A stretch of 30,635 bases of DNA from CAYVTD01 sp964454445 (GCA_964454445.1 CAYVTD010000037.1:1-30635), one strand, 5' to 3'; positions 1-8,233 are shown, counted from the stretch's first letter. Notes: a model not told the origin generated them from the sequence alone. Translations and numbers: made by a program.

Positions 1-115
1 AAACAAAATTGCTTTGCCAGAAAATATTGAAAAGGGACCAGTACCCGTTAGCGAAGGAGCTGAGTTGCCCCCAGTGCAATCGCCACAACCACCACAAACC
101 CCTCCTGGCAACTAA
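1..115 (+). CDS. 3' end of an unidentified protein with a proline-rich tail (partial)
   Basis: An open frame enters from the left edge (frame starting at base 2) and ends at TAA 113-115, giving about 37 residues. The tail is rich in Pro and Gln, with the pattern PPVQSPQPPQTPPG just before the end. That composition suggests a flexible, low-complexity C-terminus, as seen on envelope or secreted proteins, but nothing in the visible part identifies a family. A strong intrinsic terminator follows ten bases later, which supports this being the true end of a transcribed gene. Confidence 0.6.
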   Translation, partial: NKIALPENIEKGPVPVSEGAELPPVQSPQPPQTPPGN

Positions 116-124
116 TTTTAATTT

Positions 125-154
125 AAAAAATCCGGTTATTCCGGATTTTTTTTT
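125..154 (+). terminator. Rho-independent terminator of the upstream partial gene
   Basis: An 11-bp perfect stem (AAAAAATCCGG paired with CCGGATTTTTT) encloses the loop TTATT, and the T-run continues to base 154. The 3' arm and the T-tract overlap, as is typical of A/T-flanked intrinsic terminators. It lies directly behind the stop codon at 113-115. Confidence 0.85.
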
Positions 155-237
155 GAGAGATAGAATCTTAGATTTAAAATAATGATCATTTAAACAAAAT
201 ATAAACTGTCCGACAAAAACACTAAAAAGCAAGAAAA

Positions 238-495
238 ATGAAAAAAGCATTAATAATAATAGATATTCAAAATGATATAACAAAGAATTACACTGAAATA
301 ATTGGCAATATAAATAAAGCCATAGATTGGGCTGTTAATAATGATATTCACTTTGTTTATATTAGGCACGAAAATTTAAAGGTTATTGTTTTGTCAGATT
401 GCATAACGAGTTATGACAAAAGGAAAATTGACGAAATGTTGCATTATTATGAAAGTAAAGGCTGTAAAATAATTTGTTTGAATGACTTGTTATGA
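238..495 (+). pseudogene. Isochorismatase-family cysteine hydrolase remnant with an internal in-frame deletion
   Basis: The first 46 residues match the start of isochorismatase-like cysteine hydrolases: a hydrophobic beta strand ending in IIDIQND, where the Asp is the first member of the family's Asp-Lys-Cys triad, then a helix and the strand VYIRHENL. From residue 47 the reading jumps straight to the family's C-terminal part, KVIVLSDCITSYD followed by the last helix and strand. Family members are about 165-190 residues; this one is 85. The missing middle should hold the catalytic Lys and the nucleophilic Cys (in an ACVxxT-like motif), so hydrolase activity is not expected. The frame remains open, which points to a clean deletion rather than gradual decay. 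Its stop codon overlaps the next gene's start (ATGA at 492-495), so the pair was probably one translationally coupled unit. Substrate of the ancestor is unknown. Confidence 0.75.
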
Positions 496-767
496 CAACA
501 GAAAATAAAATCAAATATTTTGAAAATCGAGAAGATTGGCGAAAGTGGCTGACTGACAACTTTGACTCTGCCAATGAAATTTGGTTTGTGTTTCCTCATA
601 AGTCGTCAGGAAAAAAAAGCATTTTATACAATGATGCGGTAGAAGAAGCCCTTTGTTTCGATTGGATTGACAGCACAATAAAATCACTTGACAAAGAACA
701 TAAAATTCAGCGTTTCACCCCCAGAAATGCTAGAAGTTCTTACTCGCAAGCCAACAAAAATGTATAG
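492..767 (+). pseudogene. YdeI-family (bacteriocin-protection/OmpD-associated) protein, N-terminal half only
   Basis: The 91 residues match the N-terminal half of YdeI-like proteins: the EDWRKWL start helix, the EIWFVFPHKSSG strand and loop, ILYNDAVEEALCFDWIDS, and IQRFTPRN followed by SYSQANK. In the family the chain continues for about another 90-100 residues with a helical C-terminal domain. Here it stops after SQANK with only two further residues (TAG at 765-767), and the next gene starts 11 bases later, so the second half is absent rather than frameshifted nearby. The start overlaps the stop of the damaged isochorismatase-like gene (ATGA). A stable half-domain cannot be ruled out, but truncation is the simplest reading. 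The family's biochemical role is poorly known; the name comes from a peptide-resistance link in enterobacteria. Confidence 0.7.
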
Positions 768-778
768 ATATTAAACAT

Positions 779-1327
779 ATGAATAGAATTATAATTTTTT
801 TGATTTTGAATATACCAGCAATAGTAATCTCATGGAGAACAATATTTAATATTAGGAGTCATGGTTTTTTTAGATTTTTCAGTTGGGAGTGCATAATCTG
901 GCTTTTTGCCACTAACTATAAATACTGGTTTGACAACCCTTTTTCTATTTATCAAATTTTTTCATGGAGCTTTTTAATAATATCAGGTTACCTAATTATT
1001 GTTGGAGTGATTCTTATGAAAAAATTGGGAAAACCGGAAAATAATAGAAGCGAAAAAACTCTTTATCAATTGGAAAAAACTACTGAATTAATAGAACAAG
1101 GGATTTTTAAATATATAAGACATCCTCTTTATTCCTCATTACTTTTTTTGACGTGGGGGATTTCTTTAAAAAATTTCTCGATAGAGTTATTATTTGTATC
1201 TATCCTTTCGACAGTATTTCTCTATCTGACAGCGATATTTGATGAGAAAGAGTGCATTGCCTTCTTTGGAGATCAGTATATTGAATACATGAAGAAAAGT
1301 AAGAGGTTTATACCATACATAATATAA
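779..1327 (+). CDS. Isoprenylcysteine carboxyl methyltransferase-like membrane protein
   Basis: This 182-residue integral membrane protein has about four to five hydrophobic segments and the C-terminal signature of the ICMT/PEMT methyltransferase fold. Visible motifs are GIFKYIRHPLYSSLL (the RHPxY SAM-binding element, about residues 111-125) and, after two more helices, DEKECIAFFGDQYIEYM followed by KRFIP at the C-terminus (the EE-like, GxxYxxY and RFxP elements). It therefore probably transfers a methyl group from SAM to a lipophilic or membrane-embedded acceptor; bacterial members mostly have unknown substrates. The gene looks complete, unlike its two upstream neighbours, and starts 11 bases after the truncated YdeI-like frame. 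The gene is very AT-rich with long T-runs, as expected for membrane segments, and it converges on the NUDIX gene on the other strand. Confidence 0.75.
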   Translation: MNRIIIFLILNIPAIVISWRTIFNIRSHGFFRFFSWECIIWLFATNYKYWFDNPFSIYQIFSWSFLIISGYLIIVGVILMKKLGKPENNRSEKTLYQLEKTTELIEQGIFKYIRHPLYSSLLFLTWGISLKNFSIELLFVSILSTVFLYLTAIFDEKECIAFFGDQYIEYMKKSKRFIPYII

Positions 1328-1445
1328 AAAACAACTTTGCCCAACTAAGTGTAAATACCATAAGAGTTTTAGCGGTATGCAAAAGTTTATAACCCACTCA
1401 AGCATTCATGTAACTTGATAAGTTGAGTAATTTGGGTTTAATAAA

Positions 1446-2120
1446 TCATTCTTCTTTTTTCAACATTACTGCGAAAGCATTACTTTCTTCTATTAAATCA
1501 AGGAACTCCTGCAAAATCATGGCTGTTGCACCCCACAATGGTGTAAGATGGACGTTCCAAAATGGAACATCGACTAGCCACCCTTCTATGTTCCATTTTT
1601 CTCTAACGAGCAGTTCGGACTTGAAAAAAGTTTCTATCGGCAAAGCAAATAGCTCGCTGACTTCGTCAGGATTCAGTTTTAATGTTGGTTTTTCCTCGCA
1701 AAAACATACTATTGGTTGGATAAGCGAGTTTGATGGAGGGACGAACAGCTGGCTCAGGTACCCAATAAACTCGATTTTGTCTTCGCTAACCCCGATTTCT
1801 TCGTAAGTTTCTCGAAATGCAGTTTGTATAGCTGTTTCTCCTGGTTCGGAGGCACCACCAGGGAAACTGATTTGACCTTTATGTGTAGTCAATTTATCGG
1901 ATCGAAGCGTAAAGAATAGGTTAATCTCGCTAAATTCATCGGGAAATAATAGCAACATCACAGAGCTATTCTTATGCCTGCCTTTAGAGACAAACCTTCT
2001 AAAGGGTTTTTTGCCAATTAAAGGTGCCATTTTTAAATGCGAACTTTTCCCAGGTAAATTCTCGTTAAGCCGGGTTCTGAGAAAGTCTATTAACTCTCTT
2101 GATTTTTGATTGAAAGCCAT
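1446..2120 (-). CDS. NUDIX hydrolase, CoA pyrophosphatase type
   Basis: The 224-residue protein carries a complete Nudix box at about residues 89-111: G-x5-E-x7-RETYEEIG, with the metal-binding RExxEE core intact. Just before it stands the UPF0035 signature of CoA-specific Nudix enzymes, LRSDKLTTHKGQISFPGG (residues 72-89). Family members (NudL/YeaB, Pcd1) split CoA or acyl-CoA into 3',5'-ADP and phosphopantetheine; that substrate is inferred from the signature. The C-terminal half contains VDVPFWNVHLTPLWGATAMIL, which matches the end of this subfamily. The start codon lies only two bases beyond the stop of the TonB-linked receptor, so the two genes are almost certainly cotranscribed, although I see no functional link. 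Confidence 0.85.
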   Translation of the reverse strand: MAFNQKSRELIDFLRTRLNENLPGKSSHLKMAPLIGKKPFRRFVSKGRHKNSSVMLLLFPDEFSEINLFFTLRSDKLTTHKGQISFPGGASEPGETAIQTAFRETYEEIGVSEDKIEFIGYLSQLFVPPSNSLIQPIVCFCEEKPTLKLNPDEVSELFALPIETFFKSELLVREKWNIEGWLVDVPFWNVHLTPLWGATAMILQEFLDLIEESNAFAVMLKKEE

Positions 2121-2122
2121 TG

Positions 2123-4579
2123 CTAAAACATTTCCATGTCAATATCTTCACCGCCGCTATTTTGACGCTCTTTTTCCGGTTTATAGTTGTTGAAGCGATA
2201 GGAAAAAGTAAGCATTAGGATTTGACCTTCTCGCTTGAATCTGTCATACGTATAAAATTCTGCGGTAGATGTAGTTGTTTCGCGCTTGCGCGAATCGAAT
2301 ATATCTCTGAAGGATAGGGTAAAAGATGCATTTCTGTTGAAAAAATCATACCTTAAACCTAAATCTACAGAATTAGTAGCTTCGGAGCTGCCTTGAGGGG
2401 TTATTTGAGGTCCGTTGAAAAAGCTCTTTAGCTCGAAACGCAAGTTATCGGCAAAACGTATATCGCCGTAAAAACGAATATCATAAGTTTTTGTGCTGGA
2501 GAGAGCATCGTCGTCTATGATTGAGCCACTTATCGTATTATAAAAGTAATTTGGCACCAAAGATAAATTTAACCATTTTGCTGGAGAGTAACCAAGCATT
2601 AATTCGACACCTAAATTGTTAGAACTTGTTAAATTATCTGCCGTTTGTGCCATAATTCCAGTTGTGGAGTCGAGAGTTTTATAAAAGGCAATTTTGTTGT
2701 TGGTGTTGCGGTAATATCCCTCTATTGAAACATTGAAGTCGCCAAAATATTTCTGAAAAGATAACTCGTAAGAATTGGTATATTCTGGCTCCAAGTCCGG
2801 ATTGCCAACTCGAATATTATAAGCATCGCGATACATCGGAAATGGATCTAACTCCCAGCTTCCGGGCCGATAGATTCTTTTACTATAGCTCGCCATAACG
2901 CTTGTATTATCACCTAATTTTCTTGATAGATGCAGGGAAGGAAACCAATCGAATCTATCTACAATATATTCATTAACTGATTCTTGGAAAGACATTTTTC
3001 TATCTGTGTATTCAGCCCTTAATCCGAGTTGCAGCCCGAAACCAATAAGTTCGGAACTATAAGTAGCATAAGCAGCATAGATATTTTGTTTAAAATCCAT
3101 CTCATTGCTAAAAAAATCATTGAATTCCATTTCGCCGCTTACAGTGTCAAGCATAAAAAAATCGAAATTTTCGTTACTATTTTCCAATCTTGCTTGCAAA
3201 CCAGATTCAAATTTCGATTTTTCGTTTATAGGTAGAGAATAGTCAAGCTGAAAACGGGTATTATTATTCTTGCTTTTATCGTCGGAATTGATGCCAGAGC
3301 TTTGATTCTCCGGTTCAATAGTCCAATTTTTATCAGTGAAAAATTCACTTTGTTTATCTTCGCTAGCTCCATCAGAATTTGAATAATAAGCGAGAAAATC
3401 GAGCTTGTGCATTGGCGAATCGAAAATATACTTTGCATTGTAGTTTGCGCTATAAAAATCGCGATTTCTGCCGGCAATTCCTCTACTCTGAGTATAGATT
3501 TCTTCATTGTCAATACTTCTAAAAATATTACCTTTGTTGTTTCGCTCAAAAGAAAAAGATCCCAAGCCACCTTCTACTGACATAGTTAGATGATTATTAA
3601 CCGAAAACTCGGCACCAGTCCTGGCACTCCAGCTTTTACGCTGATGCTTTCCATTCAAGTCGGTATTATAAGTGCTTGTATCACCAAACAAATATCTTTC
3701 TTCGCGGGATTTGCCTTCTCCATCAAAGCGGGAGTTGTTGTAATCACCACTTATAAAAAGCTTTACACCAGGTAAATTCCAATTCAATCGCAAATCGGCA
3801 CGATATTTATTATTCATACCAGCCATTAGATTGGTTTGTCCGTTGATTCCCAAGTCAGCATCATCTTTTAAAACAACGTTAATAATGCCTGCTAAACCAT
3901 CGGGATCGTATTTTACCGATGGATTGGTAATTAATTCTATATGCTTAATTGCCGATGCTGGAATTTGCTCCAGAGCATCACTTCCTTGTAAAACTGATGG
4001 CTTGCCATTGACAAAAACTGTGAAATTAGAGCTACCTCTCAGAGTTACATTACCCTCGATGTCTACCTGCACCGAAGGCGCTCTCTCTAATGCCTCGACA
4101 GCCGAACCACCGGCAGAAACAATTTCCTGATCGATATTAACAATTTTTTTATCAAGCGCATAAACCACTTTTTCCTTGTCGGCTCGAACCTCCACTTCTT
4201 TTTGCATTAATGAAGTCGTAACCAAGCCAATTTCGCCGATAGCGACCACTTCGCTTCCAGATTTTATTGCTATATTTATAATAGTGCGGGTTTCATAGCC
4301 CAAATATTGAACTTTTGTAAAGTATCTGCCATAAGCAAGATTTTCTAATTTAAAGCTGCCGTCTCTTTCAGCATACGCGCCTGTAACCATTGACGAATCT
4401 TTATATGAATAAACAATCACATTTGCATAAGCAAGTGGCTCTTTTGTTTCATTATCAAGCACTTTACCTGTAATCACGCCATTGCGTGCTGCCTGTGTCT
4501 GCGAAGGCTTTTGTCTTTGTCCATAACTTATTGTTGTTAAGATAATTGCAAAAGCAATAACTGTCATAAATACTCTCAT
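2123..4579 (-). CDS. TonB-linked outer-membrane beta-barrel receptor with CarboxypepD_reg-like domain
   Basis: The 818-residue protein starts with a signal peptide (MRVFMTVIAFAIILTTISYG) and then a CarboxypepD_reg-like beta-sandwich at roughly residues 33-115 (GVITGKVLDNETKEPLAYANV, ending in GYETR). A plug domain follows at about 150-240 (EALERAPSVQVDIEGNVTLRG; ITNPSVKYDPDGLAGIINVVLK). The remainder alternates aromatic-rich strands of an outer-membrane barrel of the OMP_b-brl_3 type and ends DIDMEMF rather than in a classical terminal Phe strand. I chose ATG 4577-4579 because GGAAG sits about 11 bases upstream and the signal peptide begins there; a TTG 18 bases further out is possible but poorer. 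Such receptors import siderophores, oligosaccharides or peptides; no SusD partner or other substrate clue is nearby. Confidence 0.88.
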   Translation of the reverse strand: MRVFMTVIAFAIILTTISYGQRQKPSQTQAARNGVITGKVLDNETKEPLAYANVIVYSYKDSSMVTGAYAERDGSFKLENLAYGRYFTKVQYLGYETRTIINIAIKSGSEVVAIGEIGLVTTSLMQKEVEVRADKEKVVYALDKKIVNIDQEIVSAGGSAVEALERAPSVQVDIEGNVTLRGSSNFTVFVNGKPSVLQGSDALEQIPASAIKHIELITNPSVKYDPDGLAGIINVVLKDDADLGINGQTNLMAGMNNKYRADLRLNWNLPGVKLFISGDYNNSRFDGEGKSREERYLFGDTSTYNTDLNGKHQRKSWSARTGAEFSVNNHLTMSVEGGLGSFSFERNNKGNIFRSIDNEEIYTQSRGIAGRNRDFYSANYNAKYIFDSPMHKLDFLAYYSNSDGASEDKQSEFFTDKNWTIEPENQSSGINSDDKSKNNNTRFQLDYSLPINEKSKFESGLQARLENSNENFDFFMLDTVSGEMEFNDFFSNEMDFKQNIYAAYATYSSELIGFGLQLGLRAEYTDRKMSFQESVNEYIVDRFDWFPSLHLSRKLGDNTSVMASYSKRIYRPGSWELDPFPMYRDAYNIRVGNPDLEPEYTNSYELSFQKYFGDFNVSIEGYYRNTNNKIAFYKTLDSTTGIMAQTADNLTSSNNLGVELMLGYSPAKWLNLSLVPNYFYNTISGSIIDDDALSSTKTYDIRFYGDIRFADNLRFELKSFFNGPQITPQGSSEATNSVDLGLRYDFFNRNASFTLSFRDIFDSRKRETTTSTAEFYTYDRFKREGQILMLTFSYRFNNYKPEKERQNSGGEDIDMEMF

Positions 4580-4755
4580 TTTTATCAATTCTTCCAAAAA
4601 ATAAAATAATCATTAATAGCTAATCTGGCAAGATAGACAAGTGATAAACGAATAAGTTTAAAATAAAGTGAATATATTGCAATATTATTTAGCTATTATG
4701 GAGCAAAAACAGACATTTTTATCTGTTGAAACATCTCTTTTTAGATATGAAAAGG

Positions 4756-5724
4756 TTAATATCCGAAGCTATTAAGAGTTGAAGGGTTGTCTCGCCATTT
4801 TTCTTTGACCTTCACAAATAAATCGAGAAAAACCTGTCGCTGGAGATGGGATTCTATGTCTTTACGTGCCTTTTCGCCTAGTAGTTTTATCATTTTTCCC
4901 TTTGCTCCAATGATAATGCCCTTTTGGCTATCTCTATCAACAACGATTTCAGCGCGAATATACCATTTATTTCGCTCTCTTTCGTTGAACTCTTCGATAA
5001 TTACTTCAGTAGAATAAGGTATTTCTTCGTGGTATTCATTGAAAATATGCTCGCGAATGATTTCTGATACAAAAAACCTTTCGGGCATATCGCTAATGAT
5101 TTCTGGATCGTAAAAAAAAGGAGATTGTGGGAGATATTTCTCGAAAATAGTGATTAGCTCGGGAACAGACTGTTTTTTCAAAGCGGAAATAGGGATTATC
5201 TCGTCGAAAATATCCAAATCTGATAACGCTTTTATTTTTGGCAACAGATTTCGCCTGTTGTCTTCAAGGTCAATTTTGTTTAAAACCCCTATTTTTGGAA
5301 TTTTCAGTTCCTTTATTGTTTCAAAGAAACTCTCAGGGAAATAATCATCTTCACATTTGTATGCCATTGCATCGATAATTACTGCTAAAAGGTCAGCCTC
5401 TTCGATGGAAGAAAAGACATATTCCATCATCTTTCGCTGCAGTTCATATTTAGGCTCAAGAATGCCCGGATTGTCGAGGAAGACCATTTGAGAATTGACA
5501 TTTGATAATATCCCCAGCACACGTTTGCGGGTTGTTTGTGCCTTGCGAGTAACAGCTGAAAGCTTAGCCTCAAGCATTGCGTTCATCAAGGTCGATTTCC
5601 CAGCGTTGGGCTTGCCCGTGATAGCTATATATCCCGCTTTGGAATTAGAAACGGCAATAATGTCAGACTTTTTTTCTGAATTATTGTCCGCTCCTTGTGA
5701 AAATTTGTCGTTAGGGTTATTCAT
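4756..5724 (-). CDS. era: GTPase Era, 30S ribosome assembly factor
   Basis: Era binds the 3' end of 16S rRNA and checks late 30S maturation. With the start at 5724 the protein has 322 residues and a polar extension of about 30 residues before the G domain. Motifs in order: G1 GKPNAGKS (37-44), G2 region KAQTTRKRVLGI, G3 DNPG, G4 NKID, G5 SALK, then a C-terminal KH domain with IIGAKGKMIKLLG. The G3 box reads DNPG where Era normally has DTPG. The start was set at ATG 5722-5724, which overlaps the DUF3098 gene by 8 bp (ATGAATAA) and suggests translational coupling; longer in-frame starts exist (5775, 5805) but would lie inside the upstream gene and add no family sequence. A weak Shine-Dalgarno is usual for this group. 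Confidence 0.93.
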   Translation of the reverse strand: MNNPNDKFSQGADNNSEKKSDIIAVSNSKAGYIAITGKPNAGKSTLMNAMLEAKLSAVTRKAQTTRKRVLGILSNVNSQMVFLDNPGILEPKYELQRKMMEYVFSSIEEADLLAVIIDAMAYKCEDDYFPESFFETIKELKIPKIGVLNKIDLEDNRRNLLPKIKALSDLDIFDEIIPISALKKQSVPELITIFEKYLPQSPFFYDPEIISDMPERFFVSEIIREHIFNEYHEEIPYSTEVIIEEFNERERNKWYIRAEIVVDRDSQKGIIIGAKGKMIKLLGEKARKDIESHLQRQVFLDLFVKVKEKWRDNPSTLNSFGY

Positions 5725-6097
5725 TAATACTGGGATTTTCGGTTTTTTTGCTGCTAAAAATCTTAAGAAGCCCATAAGGTATGACAACCAGATATCCGAA
5801 AACAAGCAAAATAGGAGCGACTACAACAGCAAAAAAATTGTTCCATTTTCCATCTGGAACTGCCGGCTCTTCGGTGATACCTGAAGCCATCAGCAGATAG
5901 CCAAGGATTATTATTCCCAAGCCAATGGCAAGCACATACATATTATTCTTTTTTAATGGGAATTCCCATTTCATCGACTTTTCTTTTTCGCGTAACTTTA
6001 CCTGCTTCTGACTCCTGATATTCAGCTTGCTTGCAAAGTCAACTACTTCTTTTTCACGACTTCTTTGTCTTTGTACTGCTTTTTTGGGTTGTGCCAT
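5717..6097 (-). CDS. DUF3098 family two-helix membrane protein
   Basis: The 126-residue protein has a basic, charged N-terminal 45 residues, a first transmembrane helix at about 52-72 (YVLAIGLGIIILGYLLMASG), a short acidic loop, and a second helix at about 87-110 (VVVAPILLVFGYLVVIPYG). The glycine-rich first helix, the loop and the APILLVFGY second helix match DUF3098, a small inner-membrane family nearly confined to Bacteroidota, often encoded near ftsX and uppP; its function is unknown. AGGAG stands 7 bases before the ATG. Its stop overlaps the era start, so expression of the two is probably coupled. It is divergent from rsmI with a 137-base gap that should hold both promoters, though I cannot pick out clear boxes. 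Confidence 0.78.
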   Translation of the reverse strand: MAQPKKAVQRQRSREKEVVDFASKLNIRSQKQVKLREKEKSMKWEFPLKKNNMYVLAIGLGIIILGYLLMASGITEEPAVPDGKWNNFFAVVVAPILLVFGYLVVIPYGLLKIFSSKKTENPSINE

Positions 6098-6234
6098 AAT
6101 TATCTCCTGTTTTTTTCGATTCTAATAGAGCAATTTACGAATTAATGAAAAAATAAAAAAATTCTATTTTGTTAATGTTTTATATTATCTTTAAATTTTT
6201 GACGAATGCAAAGCATAAATATTAGATTTAGGAT

Positions 6235-7086
6235 ATGAACGATAAAAAAGAAAACAATAAAGATAATTGGGGCACATTGTATATTGTGAATACTCCGATT
6301 GGCAACAAGGAAGACATCACGCTAAGGGCGCTACGAATCTTGAAACAATGCGAATTGATAATCTGCGAAGAGCCCAAGGAAGGCAGCCATTTTTTGCACA
6401 CCCACAGCTTGAAAAAGCGAGTTGATTACTTAAACGAGCAGAACGAAAGCGAAAAAACACTAGAAGTGATTAATCTGTTAAAAGAGGGAATGGACATTGC
6501 CCTGATTTCCGATTGTGGCAGCCCTGCAATCGCCGATCCTGGCAGCCAACTTGTTCAGGCTGCAATTCGTATGAAATTCCCAATAGTATATGCTCCTGGC
6601 GTTACAAGCATAATGACCGCTTTGATCTATAGTGGCTTTGACACTAGCCAATTTCTTTTTGCTGGTTTTTTACACCGTGAAAAACAAGTCAGGCTGCAGC
6701 AATTGCGCAATTTAAGTCAGGAAGGCAGAACTGTGATATTGCTAGAAACTCCCTACCGGCTCTTGCCTGTCCTCGAAGCCTGCTCGTTGGTTATGCCTAG
6801 CAGAGAGGCTTACATCGGTTGTAATCTTACTCTACCTTATGAAACGCATCATTACGACACCTTTTCCGCATTATATCAGAAATTTAGCAAGGAACGGTTT
6901 AAAGGCGAATTTGTAATTGTTTTTCGTGGAGATACATTTTTTCTTGAAACGAAAGAGAAAAATGTAGAAAAATCAAGCAAATTGAAAAAAAGAGATACTA
7001 TTCAACGCACAAAACGGATTATTTATTCCGAAGGTGTCCGCGGTGCGAAAAAAACAATGAGCTTTGGAAAAAGAAGGGATAGATAG
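6235..7086 (+). CDS. rsmI: RsmI-like 16S rRNA C1402 ribose 2'-O-methyltransferase (tetrapyrrole methylase fold)
   Basis: RsmI uses SAM to 2'-O-methylate C1402 in the 30S decoding centre. The 283-residue protein has the N-terminal signature LYIVNTPIGNKEDITLRAL (15-33) and the central SDCGSPAIADPGSQLV (92-107), which is the family's SDAGTPxISDPG loop, then APGVTSIMTALIYSG and GFLHREK. Two points differ from classic RsmI: the CEDTR element is CEEPKEG (44-50), and the C-terminal 40 residues are a strongly basic tail with many Lys and Arg instead of the usual helical domain. It could therefore be a paralogous SAM methyltransferase of the same family common in Bacteroidota. It stands alone, divergent from the DUF3098-era unit. 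Confidence 0.82.
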   Translation: MNDKKENNKDNWGTLYIVNTPIGNKEDITLRALRILKQCELIICEEPKEGSHFLHTHSLKKRVDYLNEQNESEKTLEVINLLKEGMDIALISDCGSPAIADPGSQLVQAAIRMKFPIVYAPGVTSIMTALIYSGFDTSQFLFAGFLHREKQVRLQQLRNLSQEGRTVILLETPYRLLPVLEACSLVMPSREAYIGCNLTLPYETHHYDTFSALYQKFSKERFKGEFVIVFRGDTFFLETKEKNVEKSSKLKKRDTIQRTKRIIYSEGVRGAKKTMSFGKRRDR

Positions 7087-7194
7087 CTACAAATTATTTG
7101 AAAGAATGAGTTGATTGCGATTTGCTTTGATTTGGAAATGAATTAAAAATATCTTAAATTACGTAATTTTTTAGAACAATTCGAGGAGCGAGCT

Positions 7195-8196
7195 ATGAAG
7201 TTTTTGAAAATCACTTTGATAATTGTTGCCGCTATCATTGCATTATTATTGATAATTCCTGTCTTTTTACCTTCCTCTCTGACTGTCGAGCGCTCGATTA
7301 CAATCAATAAACCGGCTGCTATTCCTTTCAGTTTTGTTAATTCAATGCAAAAATGGCCACAGTGGAACGAATGGAATAAAATAGATACTGCCCAAGAACT
7401 GAGCTTCTCGGGACCTGATTATGGAGAAGGCTCTTCATATAGCTGGAAAAGCAAAAATCAAGAGCTTGGCGAAGGTAGTATGACTATAAAGAAAAGCCTT
7501 CCAGACGAAAAAGTTGAAGTAGGACTTGTTTTCCTTGGGAAGGATTTTGGCAATCAAACCCTAACTTTCAAAGTTGATGGTGAAAAAACAGTTGTTACTA
7601 TGTCTGTAACTGACAATGTAGGCTATTTCTATCGCTATTCTGCTTCAGTAATGGCAAAACAAATTGCAGATATGTTCGACAAATCGCTTGCAAATCTTAA
7701 AGCTTTATGTGAAACCAGTGATAATATAAATATCTCGATTACTACGGAAAAAGTTGAGAGAACACCTCTTTTGGCAATTCGAGATTCTATTATTGGACAA
7801 GATATGAGCGGCTTATCGCTTAAAATCAAGACAATATATAAAGATATAACTACTTATATGCAAACAAACAATTTACCAATCACTGCTCCTCCTGTTGTGA
7901 TTACTCACTTCTACAATACTGATAAATTCATTTTTTCCGCCGGGTTTCCTGTTGCTAACAACGAGATTAAACCACAAGGAAGGATTTATGCTTACGAGAT
8001 TCCTGCTTGTCGTGCTGTTAAAGCGAACTATACTGGTCCTTATGAAAAAATGGATAAAGTGTATGCCTCAATCCTAAAGTATATAAACGACAACAAACTC
8101 GAAGTAGCTGGGGAATCATGGGAAGTTTACCTGAATGACCCACAGACTGTTACTCCTGATAAACTACTAACTATGGTTTATTTTCCTATTAAGTAA
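7195..8196 (+). CDS. Membrane-anchored SRPBCC domain fused to GyrI-like effector-binding domain
   Basis: The 333-residue protein opens with a hydrophobic anchor (residues about 5-25). Residues about 30-165 show an SRPBCC/polyketide-cyclase-like ligand-binding fold (VERSITINKPAAIPFSFVNSM, then WPQWNEWNK, GEGSSYSWKS). Residues about 178-333 match the AraC effector-binding/GyrI-like domain, including GPYEKMDKVYASILKYI and a final strand ending LTMVYFPIK. The two modules are known to occur together in Bacteroidota proteins of unknown role; both bind small hydrophobic molecules, so a sensing or sequestering function is plausible but unproven. GAGGAG lies about 7 bases before the ATG. The response-regulator gene starts 37 bases downstream in the same direction, so they may share a transcript. 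Confidence 0.8.
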   Translation: MKFLKITLIIVAAIIALLLIIPVFLPSSLTVERSITINKPAAIPFSFVNSMQKWPQWNEWNKIDTAQELSFSGPDYGEGSSYSWKSKNQELGEGSMTIKKSLPDEKVEVGLVFLGKDFGNQTLTFKVDGEKTVVTMSVTDNVGYFYRYSASVMAKQIADMFDKSLANLKALCETSDNINISITTEKVERTPLLAIRDSIIGQDMSGLSLKIKTIYKDITTYMQTNNLPITAPPVVITHFYNTDKFIFSAGFPVANNEIKPQGRIYAYEIPACRAVKANYTGPYEKMDKVYASILKYINDNKLEVAGESWEVYLNDPQTVTPDKLLTMVYFPIK

Positions 8197-8233
8197 ATTT
8201 TTAGTATTATTATTTTTTATAATTTTTAAAATA

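Noticed and set aside
1339..1428. Integron attC-like site: GCCCAAC (1339-1345) and GTTGAGT (1422-1428) after the methyltransferase gene
   Set aside because: The two core boxes fit RYYYAAC/GTTRRRY, but the sequence between them does not fold into the paired L boxes of an attC site, there is no second site before the cluster, and no integrase is in the window.
1423..1806. 127-residue frame antisense to the NUDIX gene
   Set aside because: It lies opposite a complete Nudix hydrolase and has a Ser-rich composition typical of an antisense shadow.
5725..5805. Longer start for Era giving 349 residues
   Set aside because: The extra 27 codons lie within the DUF3098 gene and match no part of the Era family; ATG 5722-5724 gives a normal overlap.
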